Part shown: positions 35,198-43,248 of the stretch, in pieces | Layout: each line of letters opens with the position of its first letter | Numbering within the stretch: position 1 is the first letter of the stretch | Assembly (NCBI RefSeq): GCF_014193895.1 | Contig: NZ_BLZR01000001.1 | Span: forward strand, 3,224,001 to 3,288,000 | Length of the DNA stretch: 64,000 nt | Direction of reading: 5' to 3' | Source: Clostridium fungisolvens | GTDB taxonomy: Bacteria > Bacillota > Clostridia > Clostridiales > Clostridiaceae | Made by a program: the position numbers and the translations under genes | The notes under the pieces: generated by a model | Told to the model about the DNA's origin: nothing | Databases searched by the model: none | What the model saw: only the letters and a program-made list of their open reading frames with translations

Positions 35198-36559
35198 CTA
35201 TTCCATTGTAACAGCTTTTAGAGCAATCGCACACTCAATTCTCTTTTTCTGCATCTCACAACCTATCTCATATGGTACATGTATATCACCATTGAAGTTA
35301 AAGTTGTTTGCTTGACAGCCCCCGCTGCAATAAAATCTAGCCCAACATTCCTTGCATTTTGGTTTGTTATAAATATGTGCAGTTTTAAATTCTTGTTCTA
35401 AATCACTATCTATTTCTAAAGTGTCTAAGTTACCGATAAGGAAATCCTTATTTCCTACAAATTGATGACATGGGTATATTTCTCCATCAGGAGTTATAGC
35501 AACATATTCATGACCTGCACCGCATCCAGATATTCTCTTATATACACATGGACCACCATTTAAATCAATATTAAAATGATAGAATGTAAATTGGTCTTTT
35601 CCGTCTTTATATCTCTTAACCATTTCATCATAAAGTTTATCATATTGATCAAATATAACCGGTAAATCCTCTCTTCTTAATGAAAGTTCATGTTCATCCG
35701 GAAGAACAACTGGCTCTATGGATATTTCTTTAAACCCTTCATTAGCTAAAGCCATTACATCTTCAAAGAAATCCGTATTATTTCTTGTGAAAGTACCTCT
35801 AGCATAATATTGCTTAGATTTATCTCTCTTATCCACCATTTGCTTTATTTTTGGTAATATTCTATCGTAACTGCCGCTTCCATCTACTCTTACTCTTACA
35901 GCATCATTGATATTTTTTCTACCATCTATAGACAGTATTATATTTCCCATGTTTTTATCAATATATTCCATTATTTCATCATTTAATAATGTTGCATTTG
36001 TTGTCATTGTAAATCGAATATTCTTTTTGTGTATCTTTTCTTGTACTCTAGCATAATCAACTATTTCTTTAATAGTATCAAATACCATAAGTGGTTCACC
36101 ACCGAAAAGGTCCACTTCTATATTTCTTCTTGGGCCTGACTTCTTTATAACCCAATCTATTGCCTTTTTACCTGTTTCTGCACTCATTGGTTTTCTGCAA
36201 CCTTTATACTCACCTTCATCTGCAAAGCAGTATTTGCATCTAAGGTTACAATCATGCACTACATTCAAGCAAAGGGCTTTTATGTAGCTATCATCTCTAT
36301 CACTCATTGCTATATCCTCATATAAATCCTTCGAATATAACATACCTTCCTCAATTAATTCATTTATATCATAAAGAGCTTCTTCTATTTCTTCTTTTGT
36401 GTAAATTCCTGAAAAATCATTTATTAATTGTTCTCTATCTCTTAACTTCTCATCATCTATAAGATCATAAATAAGCTTGTCAACTATATGAACGCTACCA
36501 GAATTTACATCAATCGCATAATATTCATTACCTTTAGTAAACTTGTGGATTAATGCCAA
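35198..36559 (-). CDS. scfB: SCIFF peptide radical SAM maturase
   Basis: Radical SAM enzyme that forms thioether cross-links in the Cys-rich SCIFF peptide encoded just upstream. The 453 residues begin with a peptide-recognition domain (about 1-85). The cluster motif CNLRCKYC follows at Cys104, Cys108 and Cys111, then GGEPL. A SPASM domain at the C-terminus has further cluster cysteines (SGCGAGH, YPCHQF, CKECWARFYCSGGC). The start codon is TTG at 36559, 8 bases after a clear AGGAGG, which supports it strongly. A hairpin (36586-36609) lies between scfA and scfB. Confidence 0.95.
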   Translation of the reverse strand: MALIHKFTKGNEYYAIDVNSGSVHIVDKLIYDLIDDEKLRDREQLINDFSGIYTKEEIEEALYDINELIEEGMLYSKDLYEDIAMSDRDDSYIKALCLNVVHDCNLRCKYCFADEGEYKGCRKPMSAETGKKAIDWVIKKSGPRRNIEVDLFGGEPLMVFDTIKEIVDYARVQEKIHKKNIRFTMTTNATLLNDEIMEYIDKNMGNIILSIDGRKNINDAVRVRVDGSGSYDRILPKIKQMVDKRDKSKQYYARGTFTRNNTDFFEDVMALANEGFKEISIEPVVLPDEHELSLRREDLPVIFDQYDKLYDEMVKRYKDGKDQFTFYHFNIDLNGGPCVYKRISGCGAGHEYVAITPDGEIYPCHQFVGNKDFLIGNLDTLEIDSDLEQEFKTAHIYNKPKCKECWARFYCSGGCQANNFNFNGDIHVPYEIGCEMQKKRIECAIALKAVTME

Positions 36560-36585
36560 TTTAAATTCCTCCTAACTAGATTTAT

Positions 36586-36609
36586 GGCAGTAACTTAAAA
36601 GTTACTGCC
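36586..36609 (-). promoter_or_regulatory. Hairpin between scfA and scfB
   Basis: Perfect 10-bp arms GGCAGTAACT and AGTTACTGCC enclose a 4-base loop. The 3' side on the minus strand is not T-rich, so it is more likely an RNA-stabilising or processing element than a full terminator. It could favour scfA over scfB expression. Confidence 0.5.
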
Positions 36610-36629
36610 ACTACTTCATTATTTTATAA

Positions 36630-36767
36630 TTAATTTTCACACGCTAAGTTTGCTACTGTACATGAAGTCTTACAAGCTGATTGGCATGAATTAGCACATT
36701 CCTTACATCCTGGCTTACAAAGACTGTTCTTAAGGCTTGATCTGTTTATTGTTTTAATATGCTTCAT
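36630..36767 (-). CDS. scfA: SCIFF ribosomally made peptide precursor
   Basis: A 45-residue peptide, too short for ordinary gene finding. It starts MKHIKTINRSSLKNSL and contains seven Cys (17, 21, 24, 28, 32, 36, 43) in a C-terminal core ending VANLACEN, the hallmark of the SCIFF family (six cysteines in forty-five residues). It is the substrate of ScfB, which links Cys sulfur to a Thr in the core, probably in the CKTSCT segment. GGAGGAG precedes the ATG at 36767 and an extended -10 promoter is upstream. SCIFF is nearly universal in clostridia, but its function is not firmly known. Confidence 0.95.
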   Translation of the reverse strand: MKHIKTINRSSLKNSLCKPGCKECANSCQSACKTSCTVANLACEN

Positions 36768-36801
36768 TTCATACTCCTCCATTCTATTCGATTACCACGT
36801 T

Positions 36802-36830
36802 ATTATATCACATAAAATAGGTATAATAAA
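36802..36830 (-). promoter_or_regulatory. Promoter of scfA-scfB
   Basis: TTTATT (36825-36830) and TATAAT (36802-36807), 17 bases apart on the minus strand, with TG one base before the -10 (extended -10). Confidence 0.7.
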
Positions 36831-36836
36831 GACTTT

Positions 36837-37205
36837 TTATAGATTTATTCCTAACATTCCAGATAATGCTCCTACTGCCAAAGCAAGTAGAGCTCTCCAA
36901 AGGTCATTTATTGACAAAGCAATATTACCTTTTAGCACAGCAGAGATAATTAAAACAATTATAAAGTAACATAACCCAACACCAAATCCTACCAGCCAAC
37001 CCTTTTCACCGTTTTTACGGGAAGAGTATATGGCACCTAGTAGAATACTTAAGCAAGTGATAACCACCCATATTACGCTTAAGGCCTTAAGACTTAGTAA
37101 ACTAAAACTCATTACTATACTAATAATTACAACAAAAATCATAGTAGCAATAAGCGCTCTCAAAACTCCTTTTGCAACATTTGCAAAATACCTGCTCCAC
37201 TCCAA
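36837..37205 (-). CDS. TIGR04086-type membrane protein
   Basis: A membrane protein of about 122 residues with four hydrophobic spans and a short charged loop (SSRKNGEKGW). It matches the small family usually found in clostridia between yajC and scfA, and the role is unknown. The start is uncertain. A GTG at 37214 overlaps the ribosome binding site itself. The TTG at 37205 lies 6 bases after GGGGGTG and is preferred. That ribosome binding site is the 3' arm of a strong hairpin (37212-37249), so translation may be restrained. Confidence 0.75.
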   Translation of the reverse strand: MEWSRYFANVAKGVLRALIATMIFVVIISIVMSFSLLSLKALSVIWVVITCLSILLGAIYSSRKNGEKGWLVGFGVGLCYFIIVLIISAVLKGNIALSINDLWRALLALAVGALSGMLGINL

Positions 37206-37211
37206 AATAAA

Positions 37212-37249
37212 CACCCCCTATCCACTAAATTCTATGTGGACAAGGGGTG
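37212..37249 (-). promoter_or_regulatory. Hairpin that buries a ribosome binding site
   Basis: On the minus strand CACCCC-TTGTCCAC pairs with GTGGATA-GGGGGTG across a 10-base loop. The 3' arm contains the ribosome binding site of the TIGR04086 gene, and a T-rich stretch follows. It may act as an attenuating terminator after yajC, a translation control, or both. Confidence 0.6.
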
Positions 37250-37258
37250 TAATATAAC

Positions 37259-37537
37259 CTATTTATTATCTTCTTTTGTATTTATAACATTAGCTATTCC
37301 TTGTCTTGAAAGCTTTATTCTAGCTCTATCAGGACCACTCTCTAATATTATGTAATCATCTTGTAGATTTACTACTTTACCGATGATACCACCTTTACTT
37401 ATGATCTCATCATTAATTTTCAAATCATTTAACATCGATTGATATTGTTTCTTTCTTTTTCTTTCCGGTATTATTAGTAAAGCATAAAAAATTACGAATA
37501 CTACTATTAGCGGTAAAAGTTGAATAATATATTGCAT
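37259..37537 (-). CDS. yajC: Preprotein translocase subunit YajC
   Basis: Small accessory protein of the SecDF complex. The 92 residues have one N-terminal membrane span (about 4-22), then the signature PERKRKKQYQSML and a soluble tail with GGIIGKV. GAGGAGG precedes the ATG. It lies 32 bases after tgt, the usual tgt-yajC pairing, with secD-secF a few genes further on. Confidence 0.95.
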   Translation of the reverse strand: MQYIIQLLPLIVVFVIFYALLIIPERKRKKQYQSMLNDLKINDEIISKGGIIGKVVNLQDDYIILESGPDRARIKLSRQGIANVINTKEDNK

Positions 37538-37569
37538 ATGAATCCTCCTCTATAAGTAAATTAATTATA

Positions 37570-38709
37570 TTAGGCTTTTCCTCCCCATTCCTCAAGTTTT
37601 TGTTTCTTGAAGTCTGCGAAATATCCGCCATCAATAGCATCTCTTATATCTTGCATTAGAGTATTGTAGAAATATAAATTATGTAGTACACATAATCTCA
37701 TAGCAAGCATCTCTTTAGCTTTAAATAAATGTCTTATGTATGCCCTTGTATAATTCTTGCAAGTTGGACATTGGCACCCCTCATCTATAGGTCTCGCATC
37801 AGTCTCAAATTGAGCATTCATTATATTTATTTTACCATTCTTTGTAAATACATGTCCATGCCTTCCATTTCTAGCAGGAAGTACACAATCAAAAAAGTCC
37901 ACACCTCTTTCAACTGCTTCAAGTATATTACTTGGCAGTCCAACTCCCATTAGATATATAGGTTTATCTTCTGGTAGATGAGGAACTACAGCATCAATAA
38001 TTCTATACATTTCTTCATGAGTTTCTCCAACAGCTAGACCTCCAATAGCATAACCATCCAAATCCATCTTAGCTATTGTTTTTGCATGCTCAATCCTTAT
38101 ATCATCATAAACTCCACCTTGATTTATCCCAAATAGAAGTTGCTCTTTATTTATTGTATCTTCTAAAGAATTAAGTCTTTTCATTTCTTTTACGCATCTT
38201 TCAAGCCATCTTGTAGTTCGTTCTACAGATGCTTCCACGTATTCTCTAGGCGAAGGATTAGAAACACATTCATCGAAAGCCATAGCAATAGTTGATGCAA
38301 GATTGCTCTGTATCTGCATACTTTCTTCTGGTCCCATAAAAATCTTTTTACCATCTAAGTGCGAGTTAAAATAAACTCCTTCTTCCTTAATCTTTCTCAT
38401 ACTTGATAAAGAGAAAACCTGGAATCCACCTGAATCAGTAAGAATCGGTCTATCCCAATTCATAAACTTATGTAATCCGCCCATCTTTTTAACTACCTTA
38501 TCACTAGGTCTTAAATGTAAGTGGTATGTATTTGAAAGTTCCACTTGGCAATTTATTTCCTTCAAGTCCATTGAAGATACAGCACCTTTAATAGCCGCTA
38601 ACGTTCCAACATTCATAAATACAGGTGTCTGTATAGTTCCATGAGGCGTAACGAATTGCCCTCTTCTTGCTTTTCCGTCTTTTTTTAGTAAAGTATATTT
38701 CTTAGTCAA
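37570..38709 (-). CDS. tgt: Queuine tRNA-ribosyltransferase
   Basis: Exchanges guanine-34 for preQ1 in tRNAs with GUN anticodons. The 379 residues show the catalytic Asp in LTDSGGFQVFSL, the nucleophile region in FDCVLPARNGRHG, and the zinc site CQCPTCKNY with a later His. The start is a TTG at 38709 behind AAGGAAGTGG. No ATG is available near the conserved N-terminus, so TTG is likely. It lies 23 bases after queA, which carries out the next step of queuosine formation. Confidence 0.96.
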   Translation of the reverse strand: MTKKYTLLKKDGKARRGQFVTPHGTIQTPVFMNVGTLAAIKGAVSSMDLKEINCQVELSNTYHLHLRPSDKVVKKMGGLHKFMNWDRPILTDSGGFQVFSLSSMRKIKEEGVYFNSHLDGKKIFMGPEESMQIQSNLASTIAMAFDECVSNPSPREYVEASVERTTRWLERCVKEMKRLNSLEDTINKEQLLFGINQGGVYDDIRIEHAKTIAKMDLDGYAIGGLAVGETHEEMYRIIDAVVPHLPEDKPIYLMGVGLPSNILEAVERGVDFFDCVLPARNGRHGHVFTKNGKINIMNAQFETDARPIDEGCQCPTCKNYTRAYIRHLFKAKEMLAMRLCVLHNLYFYNTLMQDIRDAIDGGYFADFKKQKLEEWGGKA

Positions 38710-38732
38710 AGTTCCACTTCCTTATCTAACTT

Positions 38733-39758
38733 TTAATGTATAAACATAGCATCTCCAAAGGAGAAAAATCTATAGCCTTCTTTAACAGCAGTATTATAAG
38801 CATTTAGTATATTTTCTTTACCTGCCAATGCACTTACCAGCATAATAAGAGTAGATTCTGGTAGATGAAAATTAGTTATCAAAGCATCTACAACCTTGTA
38901 TTTATATCCAGGATATATAAATATATCAGTCCAGCCACTAGATTCTTTTAGAACTCCTTCACTATCAGCAATTGTTTCCAAGGTCCTCGTAGAAGTAGTT
39001 CCTACTGCTATTACTCTTTTCCCTGCCTTTTTTGTACTGTTTATAATTTCAGCTGTTTCTTTAGAAAGCTGATAAAATTCTGAGTGCATATTGTGATTTT
39101 CTACATCTTCAACTTTAACTGGTCTAAATGTTCCAAGACCAACATGAAGAGTAAGATACACTACATTTACACCTTTTTGTTTTATCTCTTCAAGTAATTC
39201 CTTTGTAAAGTGTAGACCAGCTGTAGGTGCAGCAGCAGATCCCTTTTCTTTCGAATATACTGTTTGATACCTTTCTTTATCTTCTAACTTCTCATGAATA
39301 TATGGTGGAAGAGGCATTTGTCCTAATTCATCCAAAACCTGTTCAAATATGCCTTCATAGCTAAACTCAATAATTCTATTTCCCTCTTCAGCTATATCTT
39401 TAACCACTGCTGTTAGTTTACCATCTCCGAATGTAAACTTAGTTCCCACCTTAGCTCTCTTACCAGGCTTCGCAAGACATTCCCATCTATCATTATCTAC
39501 TCTTTTAAGAAGTAGAAACTCAATCTTACCTTTCGAGTCTTCTTTTTCACCTATAAGCCTTGCAGGTAGAACTCGAGTATTATTAAGCACTAGAGTATCG
39601 CCTTCATTAAAGTAATCTAAAACATCATGAAATATCTTATGCTGTACTTCTCCACTGTTTTTATCAAGAACCATAAGCCTTGAAGTATCTCTTTCTTCTA
39701 AAGGAACCTGTGCTATAAGTTCTTCTGGTAAATCAAAATAAAAATCACTTGCTTTCAT
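38733..39758 (-). CDS. queA: S-adenosylmethionine:tRNA ribosyltransferase-isomerase
   Basis: Converts preQ1 in tRNA to epoxyqueuosine, using SAM as a ribosyl donor. The 341 residues start with the typical FDLPEELIAQ and contain HVGLGTFRPV, SAAAPTAGLHFT and the C-terminal TNFHLPESTLIMLVSA. AGGAGAGG precedes the ATG. ruvB is 11 bases upstream and tgt 23 bases downstream, so all are transcribed together. Confidence 0.97.
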   Translation of the reverse strand: MKASDFYFDLPEELIAQVPLEERDTSRLMVLDKNSGEVQHKIFHDVLDYFNEGDTLVLNNTRVLPARLIGEKEDSKGKIEFLLLKRVDNDRWECLAKPGKRAKVGTKFTFGDGKLTAVVKDIAEEGNRIIEFSYEGIFEQVLDELGQMPLPPYIHEKLEDKERYQTVYSKEKGSAAAPTAGLHFTKELLEEIKQKGVNVVYLTLHVGLGTFRPVKVEDVENHNMHSEFYQLSKETAEIINSTKKAGKRVIAVGTTSTRTLETIADSEGVLKESSGWTDIFIYPGYKYKVVDALITNFHLPESTLIMLVSALAGKENILNAYNTAVKEGYRFFSFGDAMFIH

Positions 39759-39769
39759 TTTATCCTCTC

Positions 39770-40807
39770 CTATTTGTCAAATAAGCTAGATTGTCTAACA
39801 TCTCCATTATTCTTTGTCTTACTTCTACCCAAGTGCTTGTATGCCTTATCTGTAGCAACTCTCCCCCTTGGTGTCCTAACGATAAATCCCCTTTGAAGGA
39901 GATATGGTTCATATACATCTTCGATAGTATCAAATTCTTCGCCTATAAAATAAGCTAAGGTTTCAATTCCAACTGGACCTCCGTTAAAATTGTCGATAAT
40001 AGCTTCTAGTATACCATTATCAATTCTATCAAATCCTTGACTATCAACTTCTAACAACTCTAAAGCTGCCCTTGCAGCATCTATATCCACAACATTATTG
40101 CCCTTGACTTCAGAATAATCTCTAACCCTTTTTAGAAGTCTGTTAGCGATTCTTGGAGTACCTCTAGATCTTCTTGCTATCTCGAAAGCTCCTTCTTCTG
40201 TCATTTCGCAATCAAGTATACTAGCCGACCTCACTATAATCTCCTTTAATTGAGTATCAGTATAGTACTCCATGGAACAAAGCACTCCAAATCTGTCACG
40301 AAGAGGTGCAGTTAACATTCCAATTCTAGTAGTAGCACCTATTAATGTGAACTTAGGTAAATCTATCCTAATAGATTTAGCTGATGCTCCTTTTCCTATC
40401 ACTATATCCAAAGCATAATCTTCCATTGCAGGATACAGTATCTCTTCAACACTTCTGTTAAGCCTATGAATTTCATCGATAAAAAGCACGTCATTATCAT
40501 TTAGAGTTGTAAGTATCGCAGCAAGATCTCCAGCCCTTTCAATTGCAGGACCAGAAGTGACTTTCAAATTACCACTCATTTCTTTTGCTATAATGTTTGC
40601 TAAAGTTGTTTTTCCCAGTCCTGGAGGACCATATAACAAAGCATGATCAAGTGCTTCTCCTCTATTTTTGGCAGCTTGTATGAAAATACTCAATCTTTCT
40701 TTCACTTTATCCTGCCCTATGTATTCACTTAATTTCTGAGGTCTTAAGCTATATTCAGAATTTAATTCTTCTTCATTCTTATTAGATGATGTTATTCTAT
40801 CTTCCAA
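39770..40807 (-). CDS. ruvB: Holliday junction branch migration helicase RuvB
   Basis: AAA+ motor of the RuvAB branch migration complex. The 345 residues show Walker A GPPGLGKTT (60-68), Walker B LFIDEIH, sensor 1 GATTR, and the C-terminal winged helix with LLQRGFIVRTPRGR. The start is TTG at 40807, 6 bases after AGGTGA, which supports it. It follows ruvA by 13 bases. Confidence 0.97.
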   Translation of the reverse strand: MEDRITSSNKNEEELNSEYSLRPQKLSEYIGQDKVKERLSIFIQAAKNRGEALDHALLYGPPGLGKTTLANIIAKEMSGNLKVTSGPAIERAGDLAAILTTLNDNDVLFIDEIHRLNRSVEEILYPAMEDYALDIVIGKGASAKSIRIDLPKFTLIGATTRIGMLTAPLRDRFGVLCSMEYYTDTQLKEIIVRSASILDCEMTEEGAFEIARRSRGTPRIANRLLKRVRDYSEVKGNNVVDIDAARAALELLEVDSQGFDRIDNGILEAIIDNFNGGPVGIETLAYFIGEEFDTIEDVYEPYLLQRGFIVRTPRGRVATDKAYKHLGRSKTKNNGDVRQSSLFDK

Positions 40808-40820
40808 ATATGTTCACCTC

Positions 40821-41426
40821 TTAATTCATAAGTACTTTTAAACAATTTTTAACTATATTCTCTAAACTATCATTTTGCTTAACACTACCAAGAGCTCTCT
40901 GAGCTTCCTTCTCAGTATATCCTAATGCCAGTAAAGCTGCTAAAGCTTCAGATATATTTGAAGAATAACTATTGTCATCTTCAGAAAGATTTTTTTCAAA
41001 ATCACTTGGCATTAAATCTTCATTAGGCTTAAGCTTATCCCTAAGTTCAAGTATTATTCTTTGCGCAGTCTTCTTACCTACTCCAGGTGCTCTTGTAATA
41101 TGTTTTTCATCACCAGTCATTATAGCGTATTTTAAATTTAAAGGTGAGCTTATTGACAATAATGACAAAGCAGCCTTTGCTCCCACACCATTAATAGTTA
41201 GCAATAATTTAAACAAGTCTAATTCTTCCTTTGTCAAAAAACCATATAGACCTATAAAGTCTTCTCTAACTATCTGCTCTAAAAACAACTTCACTTCCTC
41301 ATCAACTTTAGGCATTTTTGCAAGTGTACTTCCTGATGTAAAAATTTTATATCCTATTCCGTTATTCTCCAAAACAGCATAGTCTTTATTTATGCCCTTA
41401 TATTTACCTACAATATATTCGTACAT
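40821..41426 (-). CDS. ruvA: Holliday junction branch migration protein RuvA
   Basis: Junction-binding subunit of RuvAB. The 201 residues start MYEYIVGKYKGI (OB fold), followed by two helix-hairpin-helix segments (LLTINGVGAKAA and ITRAPGVGKKTA). A flexible acidic linker and the C-terminal domain that contacts RuvB (LGYTEKEAQ) complete it. GGAGG precedes the ATG. It begins the ruvA-ruvB-queA-tgt-yajC unit, behind the promoter at 41473-41501. ruvC is not here, as is usual in low-GC Firmicutes. Confidence 0.97.
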   Translation of the reverse strand: MYEYIVGKYKGINKDYAVLENNGIGYKIFTSGSTLAKMPKVDEEVKLFLEQIVREDFIGLYGFLTKEELDLFKLLLTINGVGAKAALSLLSISSPLNLKYAIMTGDEKHITRAPGVGKKTAQRIILELRDKLKPNEDLMPSDFEKNLSEDDNSYSSNISEALAALLALGYTEKEAQRALGSVKQNDSLENIVKNCLKVLMN

Positions 41427-41472
41427 TAAAATACCTCCAAATGCCTATCAAACAGTTTTAAACCTACATATT

Positions 41473-41501
41473 ACTTTAACATTTTACCTTATTTTTATCA
41501 A
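41473..41501 (-). promoter_or_regulatory. Promoter of the ruvA operon
   Basis: TTGATA (41496-41501) and TAAAGT (41473-41478) lie 17 bases apart on the minus strand, 47 bases before ruvA. Confidence 0.5.
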
Positions 41502-41614
41502 CAGAGGAAATCTATTTATTGATATTGAATTTTATGACAGGCTACTTTCAAGGCTCACAAGAAATCATATTTCACTATCTCTAATCATTCATTTATATAC
41601 AATGCAAAAATTAA

Positions 41615-41659
41615 AGGCTCAGTAGAAAATTATACTAAAAATTTATGCCTACTAAGCCT
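41615..41659 (-). terminator. Terminator after the bofC-like gene
   Basis: The arms AGGCTCAGTAG (41615-41625) and CTACTAAGCCT (41649-41659) pair with one G-U, and a T-rich tail follows on the minus strand. It separates the bofC-like gene from ruvA. Confidence 0.75.
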
Positions 41660-41691
41660 ATAATTTATTTTGTTATACTATAAAGCAATTA

Positions 41692-42279
41692 TTAAAAGTA
41701 TCCACTAGCTGCTTCTTCAGCATCATCTCTGGTATTAAACTGCTTTTTAAAATTTACTATATCTTTTTTATCCTGTTCTGGTAATGTGCTTACTTTCTTT
41801 TTATCTGTATAGATATCCGAAGCTGGATTTTCTATATAAGGTACCCCTTTATCATCCGTTTTGAATATAGCAAAGAAATCATTTTTCTCTCCTAAATAAT
41901 ATTTTTTAGGCTGAAGTTTGCTTATAAATGATCTGCTAAGAATTATTTGAGAATCATTCATGCTCTCTATGCTATAGTTTAGAGCCTTGAAATGCTTTTC
42001 TAACTGTTCCTTATTTAATCCTTGATCTAAGCCTAAGTCTTTTTTTAGTTCCTTTACAGTATACTCTCCATCAATAACAAATTCATTTGAACCTTGATTT
42101 TTTGTTTTAAGTATCAACTTCAATGTATCTTTTAAATAACCATTTTCTGAATTATATACGACGTTACTTCCACTTGTTTTTTTATCTGCTAAGTATGATT
42201 TAGTAATATAATAGCTCAGTAAAAATACCATGGAAGAAATTAAAATAAGAATTGATATTTTTAATAAATTTTTCTTCAT
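41692..42279 (-). CDS. Exported or membrane-anchored protein, BofC-like
   Basis: A 195-residue protein with an N-terminal signal or anchor (about 6-27) and a soluble extracytoplasmic part. The segment from ILSRSFISKLQP to VPYIENP resembles the C-terminal BofC fold, and VIDGEYTVKEL the N-terminal one. In Bacillus bofC sits directly before ruvA, as here. BofC acts in the space between forespore and mother cell to restrain the SpoIVB signalling protease. The call rests on layout and gene order; identity by eye is low. AGAGGTGA precedes the ATG. Confidence 0.5.
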   Translation of the reverse strand: MKKNLLKISILILISSMVFLLSYYITKSYLADKKTSGSNVVYNSENGYLKDTLKLILKTKNQGSNEFVIDGEYTVKELKKDLGLDQGLNKEQLEKHFKALNYSIESMNDSQIILSRSFISKLQPKKYYLGEKNDFFAIFKTDDKGVPYIENPASDIYTDKKKVSTLPEQDKKDIVNFKKQFNTRDDAEEAASGYF

Positions 42280-42403
42280 ATAATCACCTCTAATGGATAT
42301 TTTTGACTATTACCAAAAATAATATACATAATTTTGTAACCACTGGTATTTAAACTTTAAGTTCTGTAAACAATATAATAGAATTATATAGTTTCATCCA
42401 TTA

Positions 42404-42432
42404 TTGACTTAATTGGCACATAGTGCTATGAT
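42404..42432 (+). promoter_or_regulatory. Promoter of the suf operon
   Basis: TTGACT (42404-42409) and TATGAT (42427-42432) lie 17 bases apart. The spacer contains the small inverted repeat GCACATAGTGC, a possible regulator site. Confidence 0.7.
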
Positions 42433-42487
42433 TTAAATATAATTCAGAGTAAAACACTCTACATTAAGAAATTGAGGTGCAATGATA

Positions 42488-43240
42488 ATGAAAGATTTAC
42501 TTTTGGAAATTAACAACCTTAAAACAAAGGTTGATGATAAGGAAATTTTAAAAGGTTTAAACCTTAAAATAAATAAGGGTGAAGTCCATGTTGTTATGGG
42601 ACCAAATGGTGCCGGAAAGTCAACTCTTGCCAATACAATAATGGGCCATCCAAAATACACCGTTGTGAATGGAGATATTTTATTCGAAGGTGAAAATATA
42701 AATGATTTCAAACCAGATGTAAGAGCTAAAAAAGGAATATTCTTATCTTTTCAAGCTCCTGAGGAAGTACCTGGAATAACAGTTGAAAACTTTATAAGAA
42801 CAGCAAAATCAAATATCGAAGATAAACAGATCAGTTATTTGAGCTTTAACATGAAGCTTCAAAAGAAAATGGATCTTTTAAAAATAAATAAAGAATATGC
42901 TGAAAGATATTTAAATGTAGGTTTCTCTGGTGGAGAAAAGAAGAAAAATGAAATCCTTCAAATGATACTTTTAGAGCCTAAGCTAGCTATTCTTGATGAA
43001 ACTGATTCAGGTTTAGATGTAGATGCAGTTAAACTTGTATCTCAAGGTGTTAGTATGTATAAGAACGATGAGAACTCAATGCTTATAATAACTCATAATA
43101 CAAAAATACTGGAGCATATTAGTCCAGATTTTGTCCATGTTTTGGTTGATGGTAAGATAATTCATACAGGCGATGCTTCCTTAGTAGAAGAAATAAATAA
43201 TAATGGTTTCGAAAAATTTCTAAGCGAGATAAATAAGTAG
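42488..43240 (+). CDS. sufC: Fe-S cluster assembly ATPase SufC
   Basis: ABC-type ATPase of the SufBCD scaffold that builds iron-sulfur clusters in the cytoplasm. The 250 residues show Walker A GPNGAGKST, signature SGGEKKKNEI, Walker B LAILDETDSGLD and the switch His (ITHNT). The ATG at 42488 lies 8 bases after GAGGTG. The ATG at 42482 is too close to that site. It is the first gene of sufCBDSU. Confidence 0.97.
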   Translation: MKDLLLEINNLKTKVDDKEILKGLNLKINKGEVHVVMGPNGAGKSTLANTIMGHPKYTVVNGDILFEGENINDFKPDVRAKKGIFLSFQAPEEVPGITVENFIRTAKSNIEDKQISYLSFNMKLQKKMDLLKINKEYAERYLNVGFSGGEKKKNEILQMILLEPKLAILDETDSGLDVDAVKLVSQGVSMYKNDENSMLIITHNTKILEHISPDFVHVLVDGKIIHTGDASLVEEINNNGFEKFLSEINK

Positions 43241-43248
43241 GTGATAAC

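Noticed and set aside
40972..41382. A 136-codon open frame on the plus strand
   Set aside because: It is antisense to ruvA, with Ser/Leu-rich composition and no ribosome binding site.
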